NCBI RefSeq assembly: GCF_018866245.1
Contig: NZ_CP076458.1
Span: 2,914,001-2,978,000 of the forward strand
Length of the DNA: 64,000 nt
Origin: Novisyntrophococcus fermenticellae
GTDB taxonomy: Bacteria; Bacillota; Clostridia; Lachnospirales; Lachnospiraceae
Reading direction: 5' to 3'
A program made the position numbers and the translations under genes. Numbering within the stretch: position 1 is the first letter of the stretch; the number at the start of each line of letters is the position of its first letter. Below are positions 46,489 through 55,665 of the stretch, in pieces. The notes under the pieces were generated by a model. It was not told where the DNA came from, made no database searches, and worked only from the letters and a program-made list of their open reading frames with translations.

Positions 46489-46517
46489 ATCATAGACGGC
46501 TTTTAAATATTTGTCAA
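46489..46517 (-). promoter_or_regulatory. Promoter of T-box-valS
   Basis: -35 TTGACA (46512-46517), 17-bp spacer, -10 TATGAT (46489-46494). The -35 lies just 8 bp past the end of the GH32 gene. Confidence 0.85.
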
Positions 46518-46524
46518 GAGAAAA

Positions 46525-47916
46525 TCAGTCGGATAGTCCTCTGGCAATCGAAATATTTTTCAACTTTACATTCCCATCTGTAGCAAAGAAGCTTAAAGAG
46601 TCCCCTGGCTTTTCATACATTCTGACATTTAATGCAACCCCGTTTACATAAAGCGTTGCAATGGTATCATCCAGAATCAGCTGAAAGTGACAAGTTTCTT
46701 CTGCAGCCAGGGTAATCGGACGCTCAAGACCGATATTCATACAGCCAAACCACGGCCAGTTCGGGTTTTTCTCAAACACATATTTATTCTCTCCCGGCAG
46801 AAAGATATATTGATAAGAGCGACCGGACTTTTCATCCTCAAGGACACGGATTCCAAAAGACCGGGTGCCTTCCCCGAAGGTGATATCAGCTTCAAAGGAA
46901 TAGATATCTCCGCAGTTTTGAAACAATACCTGTTCCTCTCTGGCATGAGGTGTTTCAATGGATACATTCTCTATCCTTTCACGTTCATTGAACGCATTCC
47001 ATACAGTATCCGGTATCTTTACTCCTAATGTCCCATCCGGACGCTGGTAAACCTCATGGGCCACAAAGGTGCCTCCCCATTCGAAGTTTTTCCGGTCATC
47101 ACAGCCTTCCCTTGTGGGTACCCACCCGAAAAGAATTCTCTGCCCATTCAGACAGAACGTACGTCCGGCATAATAGGCACGTCCGTCAAATGCATCGTCC
47201 ACCGGTGCAATCCAGGGACCGTTCAAGCTCTTACTCATACGATAAATAATTTTATTTTTATCGCTATACTCAGAGATAATATGATACCACCAGTCTCCAA
47301 TTTTAAAAAGATCCGGCATTTCATGCATTGTATAAAGACCCGGTGCCCAGAAATCCCCCTGGAACTCCCAATTTTCCAAATCTTTTGAGACAAATTTTAC
47401 CGTTCTGCCGCTTTGTTCTGTTTTAGGTCCGATTTTTCTGGCTCCCAGAATCAGCAGATAATTTTGTTCCTCTTCATTCCAGATAACAAACGGATCCCTC
47501 CAGTCATCCGGGTCATAGCCATCCTGCGGGCAGAATGTAAGCGACTCCTGGGTCTTCGTCCAGTGGTACAGGTCGTCAGAGACTGCATGCATCAATACCT
47601 GAGAGGCTTTCCCCTGTGCAGGATAATCACGGTTATAACCTGTATAGAAGATGTGGAACTGCCCCTCTGCTTCGAATACGCTTCCCGCAAAGATAAACTG
47701 GTCCTGCTCCCCATCCGTTCCCCTCGGAACCGCTACCCCACAGTCCTCATAGTGTACAAAATCGGAAGTCGTAGCCAGATCCCAGCCAAATGGTTCTCCA
47801 AAGGGACCGGGCTTTCTTGTATCTCTTTGGTGATAAAGGAAGAATTTATCCTTGTATCCAAAAGGCATACAGTCTCCAAACCAGGTATCCGGAAATTGGT
47901 AATATAATCTGTTCAT
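46525..47916 (-). CDS. Glycoside hydrolase family 32-like protein
   Basis: A 463-residue protein with a five-bladed propeller-type sequence and a C-terminal beta-sandwich. Catalytic positions resemble GH32 (fructan/sucrose hydrolases): a nucleophile Asp15 in WFGDCMPF instead of the usual WMNDPNG, the stabiliser RDP (140-142, DDWRDPFV), and an acid/base Glu199 in HEMPD in place of EC-P-D. No signal peptide, so it acts inside the cell on a sugar brought in by the adjacent ABC importer. A fructo-oligosaccharide is the obvious guess. The altered first motif leaves the substrate open. Confidence 0.82.
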   Translation of the reverse strand: MNRLYYQFPDTWFGDCMPFGYKDKFFLYHQRDTRKPGPFGEPFGWDLATTSDFVHYEDCGVAVPRGTDGEQDQFIFAGSVFEAEGQFHIFYTGYNRDYPAQGKASQVLMHAVSDDLYHWTKTQESLTFCPQDGYDPDDWRDPFVIWNEEEQNYLLILGARKIGPKTEQSGRTVKFVSKDLENWEFQGDFWAPGLYTMHEMPDLFKIGDWWYHIISEYSDKNKIIYRMSKSLNGPWIAPVDDAFDGRAYYAGRTFCLNGQRILFGWVPTREGCDDRKNFEWGGTFVAHEVYQRPDGTLGVKIPDTVWNAFNERERIENVSIETPHAREEQVLFQNCGDIYSFEADITFGEGTRSFGIRVLEDEKSGRSYQYIFLPGENKYVFEKNPNWPWFGCMNIGLERPITLAAEETCHFQLILDDTIATLYVNGVALNVRMYEKPGDSLSFFATDGNVKLKNISIARGLSD

Positions 47917-47955
47917 AAAAAAACCTCGCTTTCCTTATATGTTCATTTTGATATT

Positions 47956-48798
47956 CTAACCTTTTACTGCTCCGGCTGTAAGTCCGCCGAGCATGTACTT
48001 ATTGGTAAAGAAATAAAACAGGAAGGTAGGAAGGACGGTTACAGTAATCGCCGCAAAGGTCGCTCCCCAATCCGTAGTTCCCATGAAACCCACAAAATCA
48101 TTCAATCCCAATGTCACTGTCTTCATATTGGTCGAACGGGTAAAGGTATATGCGTTGATGAAATCGTTCCACGTGAAGACCCCCTGCATAGTGGCCACCG
48201 TTAGAAGAGAATTGGTGGACATTGGGAATACAATTTTAAAAAATGTCTTAAAAGGTGTACACCCATCGATAATCGCCGCCTCCATAATCTCATCCGGCAG
48301 GAATTTACTGAAGGAGTAAAAAAGCTGAATCGAATAAGACAGAGAAAATGCAATCTGAGGCAGAATAACTGCCGGATAGGTATTTAAAAGATTCAACTTA
48401 TTGAAAATTGTAAACAGTGGGATCAAAGCTACCTGAAAGGGCAGCATCAGTCCCAGCAGGAAATAGGATAATACTTTTTTATTTCCCTTAAATTGAATCT
48501 TACTCAAAGCAAACCCCGCCATAAAGCTGATAAGCAGTAAAGGAATCAGGACTCCTACGGTGATTATAATACTATTTTTAAAATATGTCACCATAGGACT
48601 CGTCGTAAATACCTTGATATAATTGCTGAAATTCACAGAGCCGGGAAGTGCGTAAGAAGCCAGTTTCCGGAAGTCTTCTGTTGTCTTCATGCTGGACATT
48701 ATCACATAGAAAATGGGGTAAACCTGAAAAATCAGCAGCACACCGGCAACAATAATCTTTAATGCCGCAAATATATGTTTTTTTGTACTCCGGCTCAC
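47956..48798 (-). CDS. Carbohydrate ABC transporter permease (MsmG/AraQ type)
   Basis: A 280-residue inner-membrane permease with six helices and the EAA loop DEIMEAAIIDGCTPFKTFFK. It ends FFFTNKYMLGGLTAGAVKG, the usual CUT1 permease C-terminus. It overlaps the previous permease gene by 4 bp. Confidence 0.93.
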   Translation of the reverse strand: MSRSTKKHIFAALKIIVAGVLLIFQVYPIFYVIMSSMKTTEDFRKLASYALPGSVNFSNYIKVFTTSPMVTYFKNSIIITVGVLIPLLLISFMAGFALSKIQFKGNKKVLSYFLLGLMLPFQVALIPLFTIFNKLNLLNTYPAVILPQIAFSLSYSIQLFYSFSKFLPDEIMEAAIIDGCTPFKTFFKIVFPMSTNSLLTVATMQGVFTWNDFINAYTFTRSTNMKTVTLGLNDFVGFMGTTDWGATFAAITVTVLPTFLFYFFTNKYMLGGLTAGAVKG

Positions 48799-49679
48799 TC
48801 CTCGTCACCCCTTTCTGTAATCTTTCGAAACACGAGACCGACAATCAGGCAGATTGCCACAATTGCCATGGCGACCGCACTTCCATACCCATACTTCATA
48901 CTCGTAAATGCCTGCTTATACATATATGTGGACATCAGCTCCGAAGAATTTCCCGGGCCTCCCTTTGTTAACAGATACGAAATGTCAAAGGAGCGTAAGG
49001 ATCCGTTCAATACCAGGACGCAGTTTGCCACAATTACGGGTCTTATATAAGGAATTTTTACATGGAGGTATTGTTGAACCACATTGGCTCCATCTACAAT
49101 AGCTGCCTCCTCCAGCTCCTTCGGAACACCGATTAATGCCGCATAAAAGATAACCATGTACAGCCCCAGGTATTTATAACCTTCTACAAATGCTGCCACG
49201 GGCAGGGACAATGCGTCATTGGATATCCATTCCATAAAGGCCAGGTCAGGATTAAATATGCTTAGTACCGCATTGATTACACCGATTGGAGTCACAGACA
49301 AAAGCTTTGTAAAAATCTGGCAGATTGCCACAGATGAGATGACAACCGGCACATAGTACAGGGTCTGCAGACCCGCACGAAACCTGGTGATGCGGGTCAG
49401 AAATATAGCGAATACAAGACCGCCGAATACCTGAATCAGGATACAGATAATGGTGTAAACCAATGTATGAGCGGCCGTAGACCAAAAGATTGTATCCTTT
49501 GTAAAAAGATGTACATAATTCCGAATCCCAAGAAATGTCTTGTCACCTACTCCGCTCCAGTCAAACAGGCTGTAATATCCTGCCCATATAACAGAGACCA
49601 CAACAAACAGTGTATAGATAATGAAAGCGGGAAGCAGAAACATAAGGATAACTTTTTTTCGCCCAAATGAATTTTGCAT
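48795..49679 (-). CDS. Carbohydrate ABC transporter permease (MsmF/UgpA type)
   Basis: A 294-residue permease with six helices and the EAA loop KELEEAAIVDGANVVQQYLH. It forms a heterodimer with the next permease. No ATPase gene lies in this cluster, so a shared MsmK-type ATPase from elsewhere is expected. Confidence 0.93.
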   Translation of the reverse strand: MQNSFGRKKVILMFLLPAFIIYTLFVVVSVIWAGYYSLFDWSGVGDKTFLGIRNYVHLFTKDTIFWSTAAHTLVYTIICILIQVFGGLVFAIFLTRITRFRAGLQTLYYVPVVISSVAICQIFTKLLSVTPIGVINAVLSIFNPDLAFMEWISNDALSLPVAAFVEGYKYLGLYMVIFYAALIGVPKELEEAAIVDGANVVQQYLHVKIPYIRPVIVANCVLVLNGSLRSFDISYLLTKGGPGNSSELMSTYMYKQAFTSMKYGYGSAVAMAIVAICLIVGLVFRKITERGDEE

Positions 49680-49692
49680 AGTGCTTTCCTTT

Positions 49693-51012
49693 CTATTTGC
49701 TGTTATTTATGATAAACTGATCGGCTGCAGCCTCGAACTCCTCCGGAGTCTCCTTCCCCTGGGCCAGCTTTTGCTGTTCATCCACCAGATTCGTGAGGGT
49801 TGCAGAATCCAGCTTGTCATCCCAGGATACCCATGCATCCGTAGCTTTTTCAAACAACGGCTGCAAGTCATAGAACATCGGATCCAGACCTTCCGGCATC
49901 GGATCGTTAAACGGTGAAAACACCTTTGCATCATTATAGCAAGCTTCTGAATAATTTTCGCACATATACTGAAAAAACTCTTTCATGGTATCATCATAGG
50001 TCTGAACATTGAATGCTGTCCCGAATCCGCCGTGAATCGGAGTGTTCGTATCCATATCCTCCTCTCCGTCCACATCCGGCACAGGGAAGAAACCTAATTC
50101 ACCATTTGCGTACATTTCACTGGCCTGGGTAATCTGACCAGAACCACTGTACCACATACAGCCGGTGCCTCCAAAAAACAAATCGGTAGCGGCCGTATAA
50201 TCCGTACTTAAGAATCCACCCTGGAAATATCCTTCCGTTCCCAGCGTATATAGAAGCTCAGCGCCTGATTTCGCAGCAGTATTCGTCTGGAATTTTTCTT
50301 TTTGTCCTATGTAATCCAGAATAAACTGATCCTTCGTCATGCGCCAGGGAGCAAATGACAGATATCTCATCAGCTGCCAGTTTTCTTTGCCTGCCACAAT
50401 CAACGGGATTTCACCCTTGTCCTTTAAAGTTTTACAGAGTTCCAGAAATTCGTTCCATGTTTTCGGAGTCTCCAGGTTGTATTTTTTAAAAATATCCTTC
50501 CTATACAGGAAAAACTCACAATTCAGACTCTCCGGAAACAGATATACATTGCCGTCATCCGCATCCTTGAAGAAATCATATACCGCCTTGTTCATATCTT
50601 CTTTTTTTCCGATACGCTCCAGCTCATCTCCTATGTTTACGATGGAATCAATGTCCTTCGCCGCCTTTGAAAGTGCACCATTTGCACATCCATAGATATC
50701 CGGCAGCGCATTGCTGTTAATATATAGCTGCAGCTTTGTCACATAATCAGCATCCCCGCTCACCAGCTCAAATTCCGGCGGCTCCAGACCTTTTTCCTCA
50801 CTGAACTTTGTCAGAAGCTTTTTAAGAACGATATACGTGGTAGATGTTTCGCTCCCTCTTATAAGAGCCGTGATTTTCTTTCTCTCTCCGGCACTCTTAT
50901 TGCCGGAATTGTTTTCCGAACCAGAGGATGTTTCCTTCCCACATCCCGCTAATACGGTGGATATAAGCATGACTCCTGCCAGAGCCAATGCTGCGATTTT
51001 CTTTGCTCTCAT
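49693..51012 (-). CDS. Carbohydrate ABC transporter substrate-binding lipoprotein
   Basis: An extracellular sugar-binding lipoprotein of 439 residues (family 1 SBP). The start MRAKKIAALALAGVM gives a signal peptide with lipobox LAGC (Cys24) and a Ser/Asn-rich linker; longer frames upstream lack a signal peptide at the end. Contains LPDIYGCANGALSKAAKDID and TPKTWNEFLELCKTLKDKGE. First gene of the importer unit, separated from the response regulator by a terminator. Confidence 0.92.
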   Translation of the reverse strand: MRAKKIAALALAGVMLISTVLAGCGKETSSGSENNSGNKSAGERKKITALIRGSETSTTYIVLKKLLTKFSEEKGLEPPEFELVSGDADYVTKLQLYINSNALPDIYGCANGALSKAAKDIDSIVNIGDELERIGKKEDMNKAVYDFFKDADDGNVYLFPESLNCEFFLYRKDIFKKYNLETPKTWNEFLELCKTLKDKGEIPLIVAGKENWQLMRYLSFAPWRMTKDQFILDYIGQKEKFQTNTAAKSGAELLYTLGTEGYFQGGFLSTDYTAATDLFFGGTGCMWYSGSGQITQASEMYANGELGFFPVPDVDGEEDMDTNTPIHGGFGTAFNVQTYDDTMKEFFQYMCENYSEACYNDAKVFSPFNDPMPEGLDPMFYDLQPLFEKATDAWVSWDDKLDSATLTNLVDEQQKLAQGKETPEEFEAAADQFIINNSK

Positions 51013-51078
51013 ATCTTTTCCTCCCTTTTTTGCCGGTCTATGCCTGCGTTTTTCCAGATACCCTTCGGTTATCGGTTC

Positions 51079-51093
51079 TGTTTTATTTCGATA
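51079..51093. promoter_or_regulatory. 15-bp shared motif, copy at the sugar-binding gene
   Basis: TGTTTTATTTCGATA on the plus strand, in the upstream region of the substrate-binding gene. The same 15 bases occur on the minus strand at 54636-54650, in the leader of the histidine kinase. It is a candidate operator of the YesN-type regulator. Confidence 0.45.
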
Positions 51094-51098
51094 AGAAC

Positions 51099-51120
51099 AG
51101 TATATATGTATCAACTCTAA
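51099..51120 (-). promoter_or_regulatory. Possible promoter of the sugar importer operon
   Basis: A -10-like TATACT lies at 51099-51104 in the minus direction; the only -35 candidates (TTTGCT at 16 bp, or TTGATA further in) are poor. A weak -35 fits a promoter needing an activator such as the adjacent AraC-type response regulator. Confidence 0.35.
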
Positions 51121-51171
51121 AGCAAAATAAGAAATTCTGCCAGAAACAGAAGATTTGGGTACAAAAGATAT

Positions 51172-51211
51172 GAAAAATGTACACTCTTGCTGCGGAGTGT
51201 ACATTTTTTTC
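51172..51211 (-). terminator. Terminator of the two-component system operon
   Basis: A 10-bp stem ATGTACACTC/GAGTGTACAT (51195-51204 with 51177-51186) with T runs on both sides, directly after the response regulator stop codon. It separates the regulators from the importer genes. Confidence 0.85.
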
Positions 51212-52802
51212 ATATTCTGCGATAGGCATTGGGTGTAACGCCATATTTTTTCTTAAATGACCTGATAAAATGACTTAAATCATGATATCCCACCTTCTCG
51301 GCAACTTCATATATTTTATATTTGTTCTCCATAATCAGATCTTTTGCCTTATTCATGCGGCAGTCCAGAAGAATTTCCAGGAAGCTGCTGCCGGCATGGT
51401 TCTTGAGGAGCCTGTTAATATAGGTCTTGCTGATCTTGAAATGCTCGGAAAGAGAATCCAAAGACAGATCCTCACTATAACGTTCTTCTATGTATTCCAG
51501 AATCCTTTGTACCGTCTGTTGATTCCGGTCAAGCTGAACGCACCTGTTCTGATCTGACAGATAGCCAAGGGCCTTTTTAAGTGTCTCCATAAGCTCCCTG
51601 CGGGAATGTCCCGCATAAATACGGCTCATGCACTCGGCAAATATCGTGTTTTTTTTCATATCAGAATGAAAATTTACAGATTCATGACCTATATATTGCA
51701 AACAGCTTATCAGTAATTCCATGGCAGCATACCGCATCGCTTCCAAATCCAGGCATTCTTCGAAAATCTGATTGATAAGGTTTCTGGCCGTTTCGATATT
51801 TCCACGGACTATTTCAGAAATCAGCAGCTTTTTCTCTCCGGAAGTAATATTCCATACCGGAAGTTGTATATCTGCCACATCTCTGTACTCCAGAATACTT
51901 GACCCATCCCCCATGTAGATGCTCTGTTCACAGGCATCAACAGCCTGTTTATAAGACAGATTCATGGAATATGGGTCCTTCTGCACCCCACTGATGCCAA
52001 AGGAAATATCCGTATGAATCACAGAAAGAATACTTTCCTGAATCTGTTCACAGGCCTGTACACAATGGTTCTCACAGTCCCTGCCATCCGTAATCCGGGG
52101 AAATGTCACCACAAAGCAGTACCCAAGTGTATCTGTCTCAGAATATACCTGCAAGCTGACCTGTTTTAAGAATTCTTCGCAGATATTGCAGATTACAAAA
52201 TCAAACAGGCCAGGTTCCAGATCCTGACTTTCCGAATTTTCAGGTCTTCCATATACAAGAACATATTGCATGATTTTGATGTCCAGAAGCTCCATACGTT
52301 TCTTCATATCGATACGGTCTTTCAATCGTCCATGAATCAGATCCGAGACCATCTTGCTCTTTAAAAGCGGAAGCGACTGCTGATATTTCTTCCTTAATTC
52401 TGTATAATCTTTTTTATGCGCACGCCGCTTGCGGATACGGTCAGATACCTTTTCAATAACAGCATGCATTTCACGAAAATTTACCGGTTTAAGCAGATAT
52501 TCGCAGACACCTATATGAAGGGCCTGCTGGGCAAAAGAAAAGTTGTCATATCCTGTGAGAAGAATAATTTCCGTATCCGGCCATGCTTTTTTTACTCTTT
52601 TGGAAAATTCCAGACCATCCATCCCTGGCATTTTGATATCACTCAAAATGATATCCGGGTGAAATCTATCCACCAGTTCAAGCCCTTCACTACCTTCCGT
52701 GGCACTTCCCGTTACATGGCAGCCATACATATCCCATGGAAAGGAGCAAAGTCCTTCTAATATAATCGGTTCATCATCAAGAATCAGTACTGTCAATTTC
52801 AT
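51210..52802 (-). CDS. YesN-type AraC family response regulator
   Basis: A 530-residue regulator. The N-terminal receiver has LILDDEPIILEGL and the phosphoacceptor Asp55 in DIILSDIKMPGMDG, and the Lys of EYLLKPVNF. A long middle region (about 140-420) precedes a C-terminal AraC HTH pair (DLSLDSLSEHFKISKTYINR; YEVAEKVGYHDLSHFIRSFK). It probably activates the neighbouring sugar importer operon when phosphorylated by the kinase encoded just upstream, whose gene it overlaps by 26 bp. Confidence 0.94.
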   Translation of the reverse strand: MKLTVLILDDEPIILEGLCSFPWDMYGCHVTGSATEGSEGLELVDRFHPDIILSDIKMPGMDGLEFSKRVKKAWPDTEIILLTGYDNFSFAQQALHIGVCEYLLKPVNFREMHAVIEKVSDRIRKRRAHKKDYTELRKKYQQSLPLLKSKMVSDLIHGRLKDRIDMKKRMELLDIKIMQYVLVYGRPENSESQDLEPGLFDFVICNICEEFLKQVSLQVYSETDTLGYCFVVTFPRITDGRDCENHCVQACEQIQESILSVIHTDISFGISGVQKDPYSMNLSYKQAVDACEQSIYMGDGSSILEYRDVADIQLPVWNITSGEKKLLISEIVRGNIETARNLINQIFEECLDLEAMRYAAMELLISCLQYIGHESVNFHSDMKKNTIFAECMSRIYAGHSRRELMETLKKALGYLSDQNRCVQLDRNQQTVQRILEYIEERYSEDLSLDSLSEHFKISKTYINRLLKNHAGSSFLEILLDCRMNKAKDLIMENKYKIYEVAEKVGYHDLSHFIRSFKKKYGVTPNAYRRI

Positions 52803-54603
52803 CGTCCGGCCTCCTATACGACAATTTTTCTGTCAAAACTGACAATTCATCCAAATCGGTTTGAAAGGGGAACCGTATAATCGCGCGGGTTCCCTTTCCA
52901 GGTTCAGAGAAAATTGTCAGGCCATAGTCATTTCCGTAAAGATATTTCACCCTCTGGGATACTGCATAGATACCCAGTCCGGTATGTCCCGCCTTTTTAC
53001 TATCCGCCTTTCCGGCGGCAGAATTCTGCTGCAGCCTGTGCAAGGTCTCCTCCGGGATGCCCACCCCTGTATCCGATACAATGATTTCCACGTTCTCGTC
53101 TTTCCTGTGACAGGAGATTGTTAAAATCGTTCTGTTTTTGCTGATTTCAACGCTGTGAACAATCGCATTTTCAACCAACGGCTGGATGGTAAGTTTTGGA
53201 ATCATCTGTCCGGCAACCTCTGGCTCCACGTCAAAAACGACTTCAAAACGATTCCGGTATCGGGTATTTTGTATATAAAGATAATCCTTCACATAGCGTA
53301 GCTCTTTCTCTATCGTGAAAACAGTTTCCTTGTTGCTGATGCTGATGCGTAAAAGGTTGCTGACAGCACTTATCATGTCACAGATTTCCTCCTTCTCTTC
53401 TTTACGTGCCATCCAGTTAATAGTATCCAGAGCATTGTAAAGGAAATGAGGATTAATCTGTGCCTGTAAAGCCTTAAATTCCATTTCCTTATTGAGGATC
53501 CGGCTATGAGAAATCTCATCCAGCAGTTGTTCCACCTTCTCTATAGTAGAATTAAAAACCAGATTCATTTCACCAAATTCATCCTTACGCTCTGCATCCA
53601 GCCGGACAGTGAAGTCCCCCTTGGAAAAACGATTCAGAGCACCTGCTGTATTTTTTATAGGGCCTCCCAGGATAAATGACATCGCTGCCGAAAGGAACAG
53701 GCTGAGCAGTATGCCGGACAATACCGCAGCTCCGGTCCCCATCTGCAAAGGCATGATGGATTTGGAAATTTCTCTGACCGGAAGAATTCCAATTGTCTTC
53801 CATCTGGTATCCTGAGATACCTGATACACAACCTGATACAAAGTTCCATCGATTTCATATTGAAACGAGTCTTCCCAATTCACGAATAACTGACGGGCCT
53901 TTTGCGTCAATTCTGATTCCTCTCCCAGTATCAGCTTATTCTCATCGTCCAATAAGAGTATTTTTCCAGAAGAAGCAAAATCCACATTTCTCTGTATTTT
54001 CTGCAGGGAGGAAAGACGGATTGAAGTTCGCAAAACACCCAGCGGCTGCAGGGAAAGCGTGTCTTTTATTTCTTTTAATACCTGCAGATTCCCGCTGTAA
54101 TCCAAATCATTGACGCAGATAATGGCTCCAATATTTTCACAGGCTTTTTTCTTTAACTCCTCGGCATTTGGCAAATCAGGAGGCTGATTTTGTACGGAAC
54201 AAAAATATTCTTTTCCATTGTAACTATAAATCTCCATGTCTTCCATATGTATGCTGTCATACATCTGGACCATTAAACGCTTTACCTTTCGTGTTCCGCT
54301 GTAATAACCTTCTTCCCCCACACCCGGTCTTCCGTAGATTAATTCCTCCTGGACAGTAGGATTAAATGCCAGATATTCCATCTTGTTAAAAATTTGTTTC
54401 ATAAAAGAATCGTAGTTTTCTGAAATCTGACGGACTGTCTCCTCCGTCTGTATGATTGTTTTGTTCAGGATAATGTTGGAAGCAATGTAATACGTAATGC
54501 CTCCTGATATGAATGAGATCAATAAAGTGACCAATAGACAGGAAAAAAATAACTTATAGAAAATCCTCATGTTTTTCAGCCTGCTCTTGATAAATGCAAT
54601 CAT
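52777..54603 (-). CDS. YesM-type sensor histidine kinase
   Basis: A 608-residue membrane kinase from MIAFIKSRLKNMRIFYK, behind GAGGAAGG. Two membrane helices (about 18-42 and 288-313) flank an extracellular sensor of some 240 residues. Then come HAMP (to about 365), the His_kinase domain with QINPHFLYNALDTINW (His386), and HATPase_c with PLVENAIVHS and VSDTGVGIPEETL. It likely senses the sugar, perhaps with the binding protein, and signals to the overlapping YesN regulator. Confidence 0.93.
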   Translation of the reverse strand: MIAFIKSRLKNMRIFYKLFFSCLLVTLLISFISGGITYYIASNIILNKTIIQTEETVRQISENYDSFMKQIFNKMEYLAFNPTVQEELIYGRPGVGEEGYYSGTRKVKRLMVQMYDSIHMEDMEIYSYNGKEYFCSVQNQPPDLPNAEELKKKACENIGAIICVNDLDYSGNLQVLKEIKDTLSLQPLGVLRTSIRLSSLQKIQRNVDFASSGKILLLDDENKLILGEESELTQKARQLFVNWEDSFQYEIDGTLYQVVYQVSQDTRWKTIGILPVREISKSIMPLQMGTGAAVLSGILLSLFLSAAMSFILGGPIKNTAGALNRFSKGDFTVRLDAERKDEFGEMNLVFNSTIEKVEQLLDEISHSRILNKEMEFKALQAQINPHFLYNALDTINWMARKEEKEEICDMISAVSNLLRISISNKETVFTIEKELRYVKDYLYIQNTRYRNRFEVVFDVEPEVAGQMIPKLTIQPLVENAIVHSVEISKNRTILTISCHRKDENVEIIVSDTGVGIPEETLHRLQQNSAAGKADSKKAGHTGLGIYAVSQRVKYLYGNDYGLTIFSEPGKGTRAIIRFPFQTDLDELSVLTEKLSYRRPDDEIDSTDS

Positions 54604-54635
54604 CGCGATAATACCTTCCTCACTCTCTTTGTATA

Positions 54636-54650
54636 TATCGAAATAAAACA
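54636..54650. promoter_or_regulatory. 15-bp shared motif, copy at the histidine kinase
   Basis: TATCGAAATAAAACA on the plus strand, the reverse complement of the copy at 51079-51093. It lies in the 5' leader of the kinase gene, about 33 bp before its start codon. Confidence 0.45.
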
Positions 54651-54718
54651 ATTCTATCAACCGAGGGCATAAGCAGGATTACAGACACACTGGCAGGTAC
54701 ATCTGAAAATCTATTGAC

Positions 54719-54727
54719 ATTATAGCA
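54719..54727 (-). promoter_or_regulatory. Extended -10 promoter of the kinase-regulator operon
   Basis: TGCTATAAT in the minus direction is an extended -10 (TGnTATAAT). No good -35 is present at 17 bp (TAGAAT). Confidence 0.5.
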
Positions 54728-54794
54728 CAGAAAATTCGTGGATTCTATGCATTTATTAAAAGTACGAAAAATAAAGCTACATGTTACTATTCTT

Positions 54795-54823
54795 TTGACC
54801 CCAATGCCTTTTGGTGATATTAT
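54795..54823 (+). promoter_or_regulatory. Promoter of the flavodoxin-like reductase gene
   Basis: -35 TTGACC (54795-54800), 17-bp spacer, -10 TATTAT (54818-54823). Confidence 0.75.
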
Positions 54824-54870
54824 GATGCCAGGGACAAAAGGTCATGCATATTTTGAAACGGGGAAAACCA

Positions 54871-55440
54871 ATGAAAACTCTGGTATTATACGGCTCGCCA
54901 AAAGCTGACGGCCACACAAAGCATCTTTTGGATGCCATGCTAAGTGAATTACACGGAGAAGTAAAGTTTGTAGATTGTTATCATGCAGATATTGCACCTT
55001 GTATTGACTGTGGTTATTGCCACAAGAGAAGGGGGTGTTCCATTAAAGATGATATGATTCCTTTATATGACTACATAGATGTCTGTGATGCAGTAATTAT
55101 TGCTACTCCCATGCACTTCGGCACGGTATCAGCTCCGATGTATACAATGTTTACCCGGCTTCAGTCCTACTGGTCTAACAGCTTTATCAGGAAAAATAAA
55201 GAAGAGAAGCCCAAAAGAAAGTATGGTGCTCTTTTGGTGACATCCGGTAACCGGTGGATGAATATGGAATTATTGATAGAGGGTGTTACCAGATTTGCCT
55301 TCGAACATATGGAAACCGAATGTATCGGTACCGTCTATGCCAAAAAAACAGACACACTGCCGGCGGCAGAAAATAAGCCGGCTCTTATGCGGGCACGACA
55401 ATTGGCTCAGCTTTTAAATGGATTTTGTGAAAAAATTTGA
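54871..55440 (+). CDS. Flavodoxin-fold NAD(P)H-dependent oxidoreductase
   Basis: A 189-residue FMN reductase-family protein from MKTLVLYGSPKADGHTKHLL; a start nine codons earlier is open but has a weaker RBS. The FMN phosphate loop GSPKADGHT and CIDCGYCHKRRGC (a Cys-rich segment typical of the iron-sulfur flavoprotein/NADPH-FMN reductase group) are visible, followed by ATPMHFGTVSAPMY. The substrate is unknown. It ends right at the riboswitch promoter. Confidence 0.88.
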   Translation: MKTLVLYGSPKADGHTKHLLDAMLSELHGEVKFVDCYHADIAPCIDCGYCHKRRGCSIKDDMIPLYDYIDVCDAVIIATPMHFGTVSAPMYTMFTRLQSYWSNSFIRKNKEEKPKRKYGALLVTSGNRWMNMELLIEGVTRFAFEHMETECIGTVYAKKTDTLPAAENKPALMRARQLAQLLNGFCEKI

Positions 55441-55441
55441 T

Positions 55442-55470
55442 TTGACGAGTTTCGTCAATAATGCTATAAT
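55442..55470 (+). promoter_or_regulatory. Strong promoter of the cobalamin riboswitch transcript
   Basis: -35 TTGACG (55442-55447), 17-bp spacer, -10 TATAAT (55465-55470). The -35 overlaps an inverted repeat TTGACGAGTTTCGTCAA (55442-55458), a possible operator. Confidence 0.85.
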
Positions 55471-55494
55471 AAACGCATGTATAAATTCCATATC

Positions 55495-55665
55495 AACAAT
55501 TTAAGTGCATCACGACGTTAGTGGTGAAGAGGGAATCTGGGTGAGAATCCCAAGCGATCCGGTCACTGTAATCAGGGAGCAAGGCACAGGAGCCATTGTA
55601 CTTCGAAAGTATGAGAAGGCGTGTCAAGCGATGATCTGTAAGCCAGGAAACCTGCTTATCTTGTG
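55495..55665 (+). ncRNA. Cobalamin (B12) riboswitch without a recognisable target gene
   Basis: Conserved elements in order: AAGAGGGAATC, GGGTGAGAATCCC, GATCCGGTCACTGTAATC, and the B12 box AGCCAGGAAACCTGC (55641-55655). It has a strong promoter of its own. Downstream on the plus strand there is no substantial gene up to the window end; the next annotated gene (a MerR regulator) is on the opposite strand. An expression-platform-like pairing TATCTTGTGT/ACACGATA follows the B12 box. Confidence 0.9.
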
